Shown: positions 25,127 through 32,917 of the stretch, in pieces
How positions within the stretch are numbered: position 1 is the stretch's first letter
Layout: every line of letters starts with the position of its first letter
Origin: Mycobacterium sp. M26
Lineage (GTDB): Bacteria > Actinomycetota > Actinomycetes > Mycobacteriales > Mycobacteriaceae
Assembly (NCBI RefSeq): GCF_001494595.1
Contig: NZ_LN929907.1
Coordinates: forward strand, 1,431,468-1,495,467
Reading direction: 5' to 3'
DNA: 64,000 nucleotides
Made by a program: the position numbers and the translations under genes
The notes under the pieces: model-generated
What the model saw: only the letters and a program-made list of their open reading frames with translations
Told to the model about the DNA's origin: nothing
Database searches by the model: none

Positions 25127-25594
25127 GTGGCCGGTGACGATCTGATCGACGTCGCCGACCGGCTGTGCGTGCGCTGGCACGACGGGCACACCGATAAGGC
25201 CGGCAAGCCCTACATCGAGCACCCGCGCCGGGTGTCCTCCTATGTGGCTGGCGACAACGCGGTGGCCCGCGCCGCGGCACTGCTGCATGACCTGCTCGAG
25301 GACAGTGGCGTTGGCGCCGAGGAGTTGGCCGCTGAGGGCATCCCGGTCGACGTGATCGAGACCGTCGAACTGCTGACCCGCCGCGATTGTGTGTCGGCTG
25401 AGGAGTACTACCAGCGGATCAAGTCCCATCCGAATGCGCTCGAGGTCAAGCTGGCCGATCTGGCCGACAACACCGACCCGTCGAGACTGGCGCTGCTGGA
25501 TACCGCGACTCAGGACAAGCTGAGACAAAAGTACCTGGGCGCGTACGCCGCTTTGGGTGTTGATCCGTCCGACGGCGACCGGCGGCGCGGCTAG
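25127..25594 (+). CDS. Small HD-domain metal-dependent phosphohydrolase
   Basis: A 155-residue single HD domain: YIEHPRRV, LLHDLLEDSG (His-Asp pair) and a later KLADLADNTDP. The motif order matches the hydrolase half of RelA/SpoT (MESH1-like). It may hydrolyse (p)ppGpp or a nucleotide, but no synthetase domain is present. GTG 25127 lies 14 bp after the Cys-rich peptide stop, so they may be co-transcribed. It is convergent with the next gene, overlapping by 4 bp. Confidence 0.82.
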   Translation: MAGDDLIDVADRLCVRWHDGHTDKAGKPYIEHPRRVSSYVAGDNAVARAAALLHDLLEDSGVGAEELAAEGIPVDVIETVELLTRRDCVSAEEYYQRIKSHPNALEVKLADLADNTDPSRLALLDTATQDKLRQKYLGAYAALGVDPSDGDRRRG

Positions 25595-26337
25595 TCGGCC
25601 TGGCTCTTCTTGACGCCGCGGCCGGAGCTTCCGGTGGCGGTCTGCTTGGCCGGGGTGTTCGCCGTGTCGGTGTCCGACGCGTCCGCGGTGCGGTGCGTGG
25701 ATGCTGACACGGGGGCAGTGAGGTCAGCTGCTGGGGCGGGCTGGGCGCGGACGGCCGCCAGTGCTGCGCGACGTGAGCTGGCGACGCTGCGTTGTGCAGG
25801 TGTGGCCGACTGACGTGCTTTCGGCTCGGCGACGGATCCCGACTGCGCTTGTGCTGCAACGGGAGTGGCGGGCTGGAACAGATTCGTCACGCTCTGCTTG
25901 ATCAGATCGAGCGGAACGGTGATGAACAACCGGAGTCCTTCGACAAGGGCGGCTCCGATATCGAGACCATGTTGAAAGCCGCTGAAGTACGCCGTGAAGA
26001 CCGCACCGGCTGCGCTGAGTGCGAGCAGGTAGGGCAACGTGACGGGAAACGAGACGTACCACGCCGCAGCCGTCACCACGGATTTGACGACGTCAACGAC
26101 GCCCTGCAGCGACGGCAGTTGCACATTTGGCTGTGCGTCCGCAGTTGGCTGAATTTTGCCGGCAGCTTGCGGGGTCGCGGCAGTAGCCGCTTCAAGCTGG
26201 ATATCGGCGATGTTTACGGCCGCGAGGGTGGCCGCCCCGGGAGCTTCCGGGGGAGCGGTGACCAGGCCGAGGACGACGGTTGCCGCGATGAGCGCCGCGT
26301 ATAGGCGCGTGATGAGTGCGGTCACGTTAACTGACAC
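25591..26337 (-). CDS. Mycobacterial exported/membrane hypothetical protein, paralogue A
   Basis: A 248-residue protein with a hydrophobic N-terminal signal (LYAALIAATVVLGLVTAPP), a conserved NIADIQLEAA motif after it, one or two hydrophobic segments (AAWYVSFPVTLPYLLALSAAGAVF), an LFQPATPVAAQAQS motif and a long Ser/Thr/Ala/Arg-rich tail ending SGRGVKKSQAD. It is a close paralogue of the next gene upstream and starts 3 nt past that gene's ancestral stop, so they form one operon. GTG 26337 is used; GTG 26325 (VTALITRL) aligns better with the paralogue start. Function unknown. Confidence 0.65.
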   Translation of the reverse strand: MSVNVTALITRLYAALIAATVVLGLVTAPPEAPGAATLAAVNIADIQLEAATAATPQAAGKIQPTADAQPNVQLPSLQGVVDVVKSVVTAAAWYVSFPVTLPYLLALSAAGAVFTAYFSGFQHGLDIGAALVEGLRLFITVPLDLIKQSVTNLFQPATPVAAQAQSGSVAEPKARQSATPAQRSVASSRRAALAAVRAQPAPAADLTAPVSASTHRTADASDTDTANTPAKQTATGSSGRGVKKSQAD

Positions 26338-27425
26338 AACCTAGTCGGTTTGGCTCTTCTTGACGCCGCGGCCGGAGCTTCCGGTGGCGGTCTGCTTGGT
26401 CGGGGTGTTCGCCGTGTCGGCATCCGACGTATCTGCGGTGCGGTGCGTGGATGCCGACGCGGGGGCGTTGAGGTCAGCTGCCGGGGCGGGCTGGGCGCGG
26501 GTGGCGGCCAGCGCTGCGCGACGTGAGCTGGCGACGCTGCGTTGTGCAGGTGTGGTCGACTGACGTGGAGGTCAGCTGCCGGGGCGGGCTGGGCGCGGGT
26601 GGCGGCCAGCGCTGCGCGACGTGAGCTGGCGACGCTGCGTTGTGCAGGTGTGGTCGACTGACGTGCTGTCGGCTCAGCGACGGATCGCGACTGCGCCTGT
26701 GCTGCAACGGGAGTGGTGGGCTGGAACAGATTCGTGAGGCTCTGCTTGATCGCGTCGAGCGGAGTGGTGAGGTAGGTGATCACGGCTCGCAGGACCGCGC
26801 CCCCGATGTCGAATTGCGGATGACCACTCACCAAATTCCAGTACAGCTCCTTCCACGCGGCGCCGACGATGACCGACGGCAGCGTGATGGGCAGCGTGGC
26901 ATACCAGAAAGCCGCCGAACCAACAGCTTGGACGACGTCAATCAATGCCTCTAGCGATGGCCCGGCGGCCGTCTGCCGCGTCTGCGCTGTGCCAGGTGCT
27001 GCCGACGACGGCAGGAATGGTGACAGTTTCGACGAGATCAATACCAGCGGCCCCGCGAAGTAAGTCGCCACTCCGTAGGCCAGGCTTTCGGCAAGGTTGA
27101 TGTTGTAGCTGCCGTGAATGATGTTGAGCGCGAGGCTGAACCAGATGCCGAAAGCAAGACTTACCGGCAGGGTGATGGGGACGGCCGCGTACCACAGTGG
27201 AGTTGCGGCAATGAGCGCTGCAATCTCGACGACGTCGTTGATCGTCGGCGTGGTGGCATTGGCTTGTGGCGTGGCGGAAGCGGCTGCTTGAAGCTGGATA
27301 TCGGCAATGCTGGCGGCCGCAAGGGCGGCCGGTTCGGGTGCGGTGTTCGGGGGAGCGATGACCAGGCCCAGGGCGACGATTACCGCGACCACCACCGCGG
27401 ATAGCCGCGCAACGAGTGCGGTCAT
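26322..27425 (-). CDS. Paralogue B with C-terminus rewritten by a 98-bp duplication
   Basis: A 367-residue relative of the previous gene: start MTALVARLSAVVVAVIVALG, then SIADIQLQAA, two copies of a WYA(A/T)(V/L)PITLP membrane motif, and LFQPTTPVAAQAQS. After PAPAADL the frame leaves the family sequence and reads HVSRPHLHNAASPAHVAQRW and more Arg/Pro-rich out-of-frame residues to 26322. The cause is a perfect 98-bp tandem repeat (26470-26665). Without one copy the protein would continue NAPASASTHRTAD...GVKKSQTD and stop at 26341, as in paralogue A. ATG 27425 has GGGGGTG upstream. Possibly impaired, unless the tail is dispensable. Confidence 0.65.
   Translation of the reverse strand: MTALVARLSAVVVAVIVALGLVIAPPNTAPEPAALAAASIADIQLQAAASATPQANATTPTINDVVEIAALIAATPLWYAAVPITLPVSLAFGIWFSLALNIIHGSYNINLAESLAYGVATYFAGPLVLISSKLSPFLPSSAAPGTAQTRQTAAGPSLEALIDVVQAVGSAAFWYATLPITLPSVIVGAAWKELYWNLVSGHPQFDIGGAVLRAVITYLTTPLDAIKQSLTNLFQPTTPVAAQAQSRSVAEPTARQSTTPAQRSVASSRRAALAATRAQPAPAADLHVSRPHLHNAASPAHVAQRWPPPAPSPPRQLTSTPPRRHPRTAPQIRRMPTRRTPRPSRPPPEAPAAASRRAKPTRLCQLT
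26470..26665. repeat. Perfect 98-bp tandem duplication inside a gene
   Basis: Copies 26470-26567 and 26568-26665 are identical over all 98 bases and directly adjacent. 98 is not a multiple of three, so it shifts the reading frame of the minus-strand gene. The unit also matches the tail-coding region of the neighbouring paralogue (about 25700-25815) with several mismatches. Confidence 0.92.
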
Positions 27426-27547
27426 AGAACACCCCCGATCAGCCGGCGAACGGCACTGGCTACCAGCATTGTGCGGGCTCGACGACGAAATTGACGCACA
27501 AAACGTCGCGAACGGTCGTGAAGGTTTTCGCCGAGCCGGCACCCTGG

Positions 27548-27563
27548 TGTGATCTAGCTCACA
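27548..27563. promoter_or_regulatory. Consensus CRP (cAMP receptor protein) site
   Basis: TGTGA-TCTAGC-TCACA, a perfect match to the mycobacterial CRP (Rv3676) consensus TGTGA-N6-TCACA. It lies 42 bp before the usfY ATG and 122 bp upstream of the divergent paralogue B. A possible -10, TACGAT, is at 27570-27575; if that promoter is used, the site covers its -35 region and binding would more likely repress. Confidence 0.75.
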
Positions 27564-27605
27564 TGAGCGTACGATGGGGGTGTCTCTTCGCGGAAGGGAG
27601 ACGCC

Positions 27606-27917
27606 ATGAAGGGTGCGTATCGCGATCCGGTCGATCACGCGCGAACAACTCAGCCGCACGCCGGGGAATCGTTCGTCGACACCCTGTGGCTACCGGGGTT
27701 ACTGCTCATCGCTCTGGGTGTGGTCGGGCTGGCCGGCGTTGTCGCCGCGCTCGCCTACAACCACCACGAGATTCTGATGGCGCTGATCTCGGCGGCCGCA
27801 GCTCTGTTGATCGCGGGCGGCCTGGCGATCACCGTCGAACACCACCGTGTGCAGCGCGTGGAACGTCAGTGGCTGGCTGAACATCCAGATCACTGGCAGA
27901 ACCACTCGAGGGTCTGA
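27606..27917 (+). CDS. usfY: UsfY family membrane protein
   Basis: A 103-residue protein with the UsfY hallmark YRDPVDHARTTQPHAGES at residues 5-22, then two transmembrane helices (about 30-52 and 56-78) and a short charged C-terminus. In other mycobacteria usfY lies near the SigF locus and is stress-associated; here it is away from sigF. GGAAGGGAG before the ATG is a good ribosome-binding site. A consensus CRP box lies in its promoter region. Confidence 0.8.
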   Translation: MKGAYRDPVDHARTTQPHAGESFVDTLWLPGLLLIALGVVGLAGVVAALAYNHHEILMALISAAAALLIAGGLAITVEHHRVQRVERQWLAEHPDHWQNHSRV

Positions 27918-28278
27918 TCAGGCGGTGTCCAAACACCCATCGCGAGACGGGTGGCGATGATCTTCGCTTTGCTGAAAATGTCCTGACAGTCAATTTCGGG
28001 ATAACGGTTGGGCATCGCTTGGTGCCCCAATGTTGCGTGTTCTCCGAGCTTTGATCAGCATCGATGCTGTTCACGTGGAGAATTTCCTGCTCATCCATGG
28101 TCGCGGAGAACCGATCCCCTAATCCCCTAAAGGGGATTGCTGGGATATCCCGGTAGGGGCCCTATTCAGTAGGGGACTGCGCCCCATGTTGGGGGCTGGA
28201 ACTTGTCCATAGCGTGGCTATCAGTCACCGGGCGGGGCCGGCGATACAGGTTTTTCCGTAGACGAAAGGCACTCCTTC
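27918..28278. promoter_or_regulatory. iniB-like upstream region with clustered palindromes
   Basis: A gene-free 361-bp region. It contains the palindrome CAGCATCGATGCTG (28056-28069), an 8-bp inverted repeat AATCCCCT-AA-AGGGGATT (28121-28138), GGGATATCCC (28142-28151), and further TAGGGG copies at about 28154 and 28169, followed by a GCGCCCC/GGGGGC pair. The arrangement suggests a multi-site operator or activator region controlling the iniB-like gene. No small ORF with a convincing start was seen. Confidence 0.5.
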
Positions 28279-30759
28279 ATGGACACCCTGCTTCAGTTCA
28301 TTCTCGATCTGTTCGCCGACGAGAACGCCGCGCAGACCTTTGTTGCCGACCCGAGCGCCGCCTTGGCGAGCGCGGGGTTGGCCGACGTCAGCCCACAGCA
28401 GCTGCAATCGGTGGCTGCATCGGCGGTTCCCGGCCTGCAGCTGCCCGGAGCCGACCCCGTGGCGGGTCTGGCTCAGGCAGTGTCCAGCCAATACGGATTC
28501 GCACCGGTGGGCGACGCCGCGGTGGTCAGCGATCAGGCTCTGCAGATCGGTGCCGACGCCGGCAGCGGTCTTGCCGCCGGGATCGGCGAAGGAATCGGCG
28601 CCGGCCTGGGCACCGCACTCAGTGGTGGTCTGCAAACGGGCCTGGAGACCGGACTTGGCTTGGGCACTGGGCTTGGAATTGGTGGGGGCGCCGAGGTTGG
28701 CGGTGGCTTCAATGCCGGTCTGGGTACCGAGGTTGGTCTCGGTACTGGCCTGGGCACCGGTTTCGGCATCGGCGGCGGGGCCGAGGTCGGTGGCGGTTTC
28801 AACGCGGGCTTGGGTACTGAGGTTGGTCTCGGTACTGGCCTGGGCACCGGTTTCGGCATCGGCGGCGGGGCCGAGGTCGGCGGTGAGTTCAATGCCGGTC
28901 TGGGTACTGAGGTTGGGCTCGGCACTGGCTTTGGCAGTGGTATCGGTTTTGGTGGCGGTGCTGAGGTCGGTGGCGGTTTCAACGCCGGCTTGGGTACTGA
29001 GGTTGGGCTCGGCACTGGCTTGGGCACCGGTTTCGGCATCGGCGGCGGGGCCGAGGTCGCCGGTGAGTTCAACGCCGGTCTGGGTACTGAGGTTGGGCTC
29101 GGCACTGGCTTTGGCAGTGGTATCGGTGTTGGTGGCGGTGCGGAGGTCGGTGGCGGTTTCAACGCCGGCGTGGGCACCGAAATCGGTGCCGGTGGTGGCT
29201 TGGGCACCGGATTCGGCATCGGCGGCGGCGCCGAAGTGGGCGGCGGATTCCAGGGCGGAATCGGTTCTGAAATCGGCCTGGGTTCGGGCCTCGGTGTCGG
29301 CGGTGGCGCTGAAGTCGGAGGCGGATTCAATGCTGACCTGGGCGCAGGCGCTCACAGCGGCATCGGCACCGGTCTCGGTGTCGGCGGAAACATCGGTGGC
29401 GGCATCAACGCCGGACTCGGTGGCGCAACACAATTCGGCGGCAACGTCGGCGGCGGCGCCAACATCGGTGGCGGGGCCAACGCCGGAGCCAACATCGGCT
29501 CGACCTTCGCGGCGGGTGCCGGTGCGGAAGCCGTTGACCGCGGCCGGTTCTCGGCCAACAGCGGTATCGACGCGGAACGCCGCGTGAACCTGAATGCCAA
29601 CTCCGGCGCACCCACGGTGAACACCGGGATCGGCGCCCAGGACACCTTCACCAGCTCTTCGAGTGCTGGATTCAGCACCCCGCTCGGCGGTGCAGGCTTC
29701 GCCAATCAGACCGCGGCAGCGGGCGGCGGCGCCATTGGACTCGGCGGCGCAGGCCTTGGCGCGGCGGGCAACACCGCCATCAGCAGCGCCACCACCGCAG
29801 GCGTCGTCAGCCCGCTCGGCGGCGCCGCACTGAGCACGCAGGCAGCAGCCACCAACACCGCGGCAGCCAGTTTCCTGCACAACGAAGGCGTAGCCCTCGG
29901 CGGTCAGTCGAGCGTCGCGGGCCAGACCAACTTCGGTGCAGGCTTCGGTTCACAGGCCAACGCTGGCGCCGGATTCGGTGGGCAAGCCAACGCCGGCGGT
30001 GGTTTCGGCACGCAGGCCAATACCGGTGGCGGATTCGGTGGGCAGACCAACATCGGTGCGGCCCTTGGCGGCCACACCAATGCCGAGGTCTCCACCCCGG
30101 TGGCCGGCGCCACTCTCGGTGGGCACACCAACGTTGCCGCGGGTGCGACGGCCGGCGGCAATGCCGACTTCCTCACCCACGAGGCAACAAGCCTCGGCGC
30201 GCACAGCACCGTGCACACCGGTGGGACAGCTGCTGCCGCTACGTCATCCGGCCAGACGACGGTCGGTGGAAATGTCGACGCCCACAACAGCGTCAGCGGG
30301 AGTGCTGACATCCTCGGGCAGGACAGCGCCGCCCTCGGCGGGCACAGCACCGTCAGCGGCGGCGCCAGCGCGGGAACGCACACACAGACCGGGTCGGCCG
30401 GCCAGGGCGCTGTCATCAACACCGGTGGATCGGCCTCTGGCGGCGGTGAGGTCGCGGCCGGCTCGCAGGGCGCATCCGTGATCACCGGCGCGCAGGGTGG
30501 CGGCGCGGCCACCGGGACGGCGTCGGCTGGCAGCAGCCATGCGTCGAGCACCGTCGACCAGCACGCGGCTGTCGACTCCTCCACCCACGTGGCGGCTCCG
30601 ACTACGGATCACTCCGCGGTCGACCAGTCGTCGCACACTGCGGCCGATTACTCCAGCCACTCGCTGTTCGACGCCGGCCACGACTCGTCGGCCTCGCACG
30701 CCCAGGCGGCCACCGACCTGTCCTCGCACAACCAGTTCGACCAGCATCTGGGTTTCTGA
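28279..30759 (+). CDS. iniB: IniB-like protein with long Gly-rich repeats
   Basis: An 826-residue protein. Residues 1-90 match the IniB N-terminal domain: MDTLLQFILDLFADENAAQTF, then ASAGLADVSPQQLQSVAASAVPGLQL and AVSSQYGFAP. Residues 117-326 are seven 30-residue Gly-rich units, with degenerate units after that; residues 553-602 are five 10-residue units of the type GxGFGxQANx. The C-terminus SHSLFDAGHDSSxS...FDQHLGF matches the IniB end. In M. tuberculosis iniB heads the isoniazid-induced iniBAC operon; here no iniA or iniC follows. It is longer than M. tuberculosis IniB because of the repeats. AAAGG precedes the ATG. Probably cell-envelope stress related; mechanism unknown. Confidence 0.82.
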   Translation: MDTLLQFILDLFADENAAQTFVADPSAALASAGLADVSPQQLQSVAASAVPGLQLPGADPVAGLAQAVSSQYGFAPVGDAAVVSDQALQIGADAGSGLAAGIGEGIGAGLGTALSGGLQTGLETGLGLGTGLGIGGGAEVGGGFNAGLGTEVGLGTGLGTGFGIGGGAEVGGGFNAGLGTEVGLGTGLGTGFGIGGGAEVGGEFNAGLGTEVGLGTGFGSGIGFGGGAEVGGGFNAGLGTEVGLGTGLGTGFGIGGGAEVAGEFNAGLGTEVGLGTGFGSGIGVGGGAEVGGGFNAGVGTEIGAGGGLGTGFGIGGGAEVGGGFQGGIGSEIGLGSGLGVGGGAEVGGGFNADLGAGAHSGIGTGLGVGGNIGGGINAGLGGATQFGGNVGGGANIGGGANAGANIGSTFAAGAGAEAVDRGRFSANSGIDAERRVNLNANSGAPTVNTGIGAQDTFTSSSSAGFSTPLGGAGFANQTAAAGGGAIGLGGAGLGAAGNTAISSATTAGVVSPLGGAALSTQAAATNTAAASFLHNEGVALGGQSSVAGQTNFGAGFGSQANAGAGFGGQANAGGGFGTQANTGGGFGGQTNIGAALGGHTNAEVSTPVAGATLGGHTNVAAGATAGGNADFLTHEATSLGAHSTVHTGGTAAAATSSGQTTVGGNVDAHNSVSGSADILGQDSAALGGHSTVSGGASAGTHTQTGSAGQGAVINTGGSASGGGEVAAGSQGASVITGAQGGGAATGTASAGSSHASSTVDQHAAVDSSTHVAAPTTDHSAVDQSSHTAADYSSHSLFDAGHDSSASHAQAATDLSSHNQFDQHLGF
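28627..29256 (+). repeat. Seven 90-bp coding repeats
   Basis: Seven tandem 90-bp units encode 30-residue Gly-rich repeats with the core GLGTEVGLGTGxGxG and GGGAEVGGxFNA. Units 2, 3 and 5 are nearly identical at DNA level, pointing to recent expansion; more degenerate units continue to about 29500. Confidence 0.85.
29935..30084 (+). repeat. Five 30-bp coding repeats
   Basis: Five tandem 30-bp units encoding 10-residue repeats of the form G(A/G)GFGxQ(A/T)Nx, in the C-terminal half of the IniB-like protein. Confidence 0.7.
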
Positions 30760-30775
30760 GCCAGACCAGCACACT

Positions 30776-30805
30776 GTCGGTGGGGACCGCATGGTCCCCA
30801 CCGAC
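30776..30805. terminator. Bidirectional hairpin terminator
   Basis: A perfect 13-bp stem GTCGGTGGGGACC...GGTCCCCACCGAC with a 4-nt loop, exactly between the convergent iniB-like and SDR genes. Confidence 0.85.
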
Positions 30806-31576
30806 TTATGTCCAGGTTTCGGGCAGGTTGTGGCCACCATCGGCAACCAACACGGCGCCGGTCACGAACGAGGCCGTCTCGTGCGCCAAAAACAGTACAC
30901 ACGAGGCGATTTCGTCGGCTGTGCCACTGCGCCCGAACGGGCCTGTCTCGGCAGCGGACGCCTCGAACTCCAGTTGGGAGCCGGTCGCGACATAGCCCGG
31001 TGCGACGACATTGACCGTCACGCCGCGGCGCACCACCTCCAGCGCGAGAGCACGGCTCAAGCCCACCAGCCCCGCCTTGGCTGCGGTGTAGGTGGCCTGA
31101 CCGGGCATCGCGTTCACCGTGCCCGTCGTCGAGCCCACCGTCACGATCCGCCCATAACCGGCTGACGTCATCACCGGCACCACGGCCCGGCACATCAGGA
31201 ACGCGGTCGTCATGTTGCGGGCGATCGCTGCGTCCCAGTCCTGCAGCGATAGCTGCGCCACCTCGTCATCGGCGTCCCAGCCGCTCGTCACCGAGGTCAT
31301 CCCGGCGTTGTTGACCAGAATGTCGAGCCGGCCCCAGGCATCGGTCGCGGTCTTCACCACCTCGTCGGCGGCACCGTCGACCGTCAGGTCTGCGACCACA
31401 CCGATTGCAGCAGAGCCCAATTCAGCAGCACGGTCGTGAATCCGGTCGCTGGTCGCGCCGATCACCACTCGGGCGCCCTCGGCCACAAGCTGGCGTGCTA
31501 CCGCGAACCCGATCCCGTCGGCTGCGCCGGCACCGGTGATGATGGCGACTCGATTCTCGAAGCGTCCCATGGTCAC
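30806..31576 (-). CDS. Short-chain dehydrogenase/reductase (SDR), gene 2 of operon
   Basis: A 256-residue classical SDR. The cofactor loop is TGAGAADGIG, followed by NNAG, the catalytic Ser in TVGSTTGT, and YTAAK (Tyr-x3-Lys). Such enzymes oxidise or reduce alcohols/ketones using NAD(P). The GTG start overlaps the upstream SDR stop as GTGA. It is third in a TetR-SDR-SDR operon, so substrate and control are probably shared with the first SDR. Confidence 0.87.
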   Translation of the reverse strand: MTMGRFENRVAIITGAGAADGIGFAVARQLVAEGARVVIGATSDRIHDRAAELGSAAIGVVADLTVDGAADEVVKTATDAWGRLDILVNNAGMTSVTSGWDADDEVAQLSLQDWDAAIARNMTTAFLMCRAVVPVMTSAGYGRIVTVGSTTGTVNAMPGQATYTAAKAGLVGLSRALALEVVRRGVTVNVVAPGYVATGSQLEFEASAAETGPFGRSGTADEIASCVLFLAHETASFVTGAVLVADGGHNLPETWT

Positions 31577-32310
31577 ATCCTGTGCGGTACATCGGTGATC
31601 AAGCCACCGTCCATCACGAATTCCGCGCCGGTGGCGAATGATGACTCGTCACTGGCCAGGAACAGGACGAACGTCGACACCTCTTCGGGGTCGGCGATGC
31701 GACCCATCGGGGCGGCGACCAGATCTTCGGGCATGTGCGCGGTCATCGGGGTCCGGATCATGCCCGGGTGCAGTGAGTTGACCCGAATATTGTTGGCCGC
31801 CAGCTCCAATGCCGCTGACTTGGTGAGACCCCGGATCGCCCATTTGGACGCCACGTAGCCGTGGTTGCCCGGTGTGCCCCGCATGCCCTGGATGGACGAC
31901 ATGTTGATGATCGACCCGCCGCCGGCCGCGGTCATCGGCCCGATCACCGATTTGATCCCCAGCAATGTGCCGGTGAGGTTGACGTCGAGAACCCGTTGCC
32001 AACGCTCGGGCTCCAGATTGCGCAGGGTCCGGCGATAGACGATGCCGGCGTTGTTCACCAGAACGTCGAGGCTGCCGAACTCGGCGAGCGCCACGTCGAC
32101 CGCAGCGGCCCAGTCGGCGGCGTCGGTGACGTCGAGGTGGACGTAGCGGGCGGCGTCGCCGAGCTCTTCGGCGACCGCGGTGCCGTCGTCATCGAGGACG
32201 TCACCGAGGACGACCTTGGCGCCCTCGCGGACCAGGAGACGGGCGTGCGAGGCGCCCATTCCGCGGGCCGCACCGCTGATGAGTGCGACCTTGCCCTCGA
32301 CGCGTCCCAT
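31573..32310 (-). CDS. SDR family oxidoreductase, hydroxysteroid/glucose dehydrogenase type
   Basis: A 245-residue classical SDR that starts MGRVEGKVALISGAARGMG, with NNAG, SSIQGMRG (catalytic Ser) and YVASK. The N-terminal sequence resembles 3-alpha(20-beta)-hydroxysteroid dehydrogenase-like SDRs of actinobacteria. I chose ATG 32310 by similarity; GTG 32319, one nt past the TetR stop, is an alternative start in the same frame. It is second in the TetR-SDR-SDR operon. Confidence 0.86.
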   Translation of the reverse strand: MGRVEGKVALISGAARGMGASHARLLVREGAKVVLGDVLDDDGTAVAEELGDAARYVHLDVTDAADWAAAVDVALAEFGSLDVLVNNAGIVYRRTLRNLEPERWQRVLDVNLTGTLLGIKSVIGPMTAAGGGSIINMSSIQGMRGTPGNHGYVASKWAIRGLTKSAALELAANNIRVNSLHPGMIRTPMTAHMPEDLVAAPMGRIADPEEVSTFVLFLASDESSFATGAEFVMDGGLITDVPHRM

Positions 32311-32320
32311 GCGCGGCACG

Positions 32321-32911
32321 CTACCGGCTGAACCCGGCCAGCACGGCCTGCACCCCCACGTCCCAGCGCCGGTTCACCGATGCGGCTGAGGTGCCCAACC
32401 ACCGACCGGCCTCCTGAACCGCCAAACCCTGTGCCAGAGCGAGCAATACATGTGCGATATCCACCGGATCACCGACCAGCGCGCCAGCCTCACGGCAGCG
32501 CTGCACCTTGCCGACGAGAACCTCGCGGACCGTCGGCGCGGCGCCGACCTCCTCGGGACCAGGATCGAGATCCTGAAACGGCCGGCTGAACATCACCCGG
32601 GCCAGCGGCGGATAGTCCAGGCAGAACCGGCGGAACACCGGGATCACCGCCTTCAGGTCGGCCAGCGGATCGTCGGTGTCCGGCAGCTCGCCGAGCTGGC
32701 GGCCGAGCCGTCGGAACCCCTCGAAGAACACCGCCCGCAGCAGGCCTGCTTTGTCGTCGAACAACTCGTAGACCGCGGGCACCGAGGTTCCGGCGCGCTC
32801 GGCGACCCGGCGCGTGGTGAACCCGGACAGGCCGTCGTCGCACAGCGTGGTGACGGCGACATCGAGCACCCGGTCGCGCAGCTCAGGGGTGCGCTGCTTG
32901 ACCCTCGGCAC
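32321..32911 (-). CDS. TetR-family regulator
   Basis: A 196-residue repressor with an N-terminal HTH containing GFTTRRVAERAGTSVPAVYELFDDKAGLL and a helical ligand-binding domain. It is the first gene in front of two SDR genes, so it probably controls the operon and responds to an SDR substrate or product. No obvious palindrome stands out in the few bases between it and echA3. Confidence 0.85.
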   Translation of the reverse strand: MPRVKQRTPELRDRVLDVAVTTLCDDGLSGFTTRRVAERAGTSVPAVYELFDDKAGLLRAVFFEGFRRLGRQLGELPDTDDPLADLKAVIPVFRRFCLDYPPLARVMFSRPFQDLDPGPEEVGAAPTVREVLVGKVQRCREAGALVGDPVDIAHVLLALAQGLAVQEAGRWLGTSAASVNRRWDVGVQAVLAGFSR

Positions 32912-32917
32912 GGACTG

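Noticed and set aside
28627-29256. Regular repeats resembling a CRISPR or satellite array
   Set aside because: The period is a multiple of three, the repeats are contiguous without unique spacers, and they code for Gly-rich protein repeats in the IniB-like frame.
28225-29880. A 551-residue open frame antisense to the iniB-like gene
   Set aside because: It is the mirror of the Gly-rich repeats: GGC/GGT codons give stop-free antisense frames. It lacks a start context or family motif, and the sense frame has clear IniB ends.
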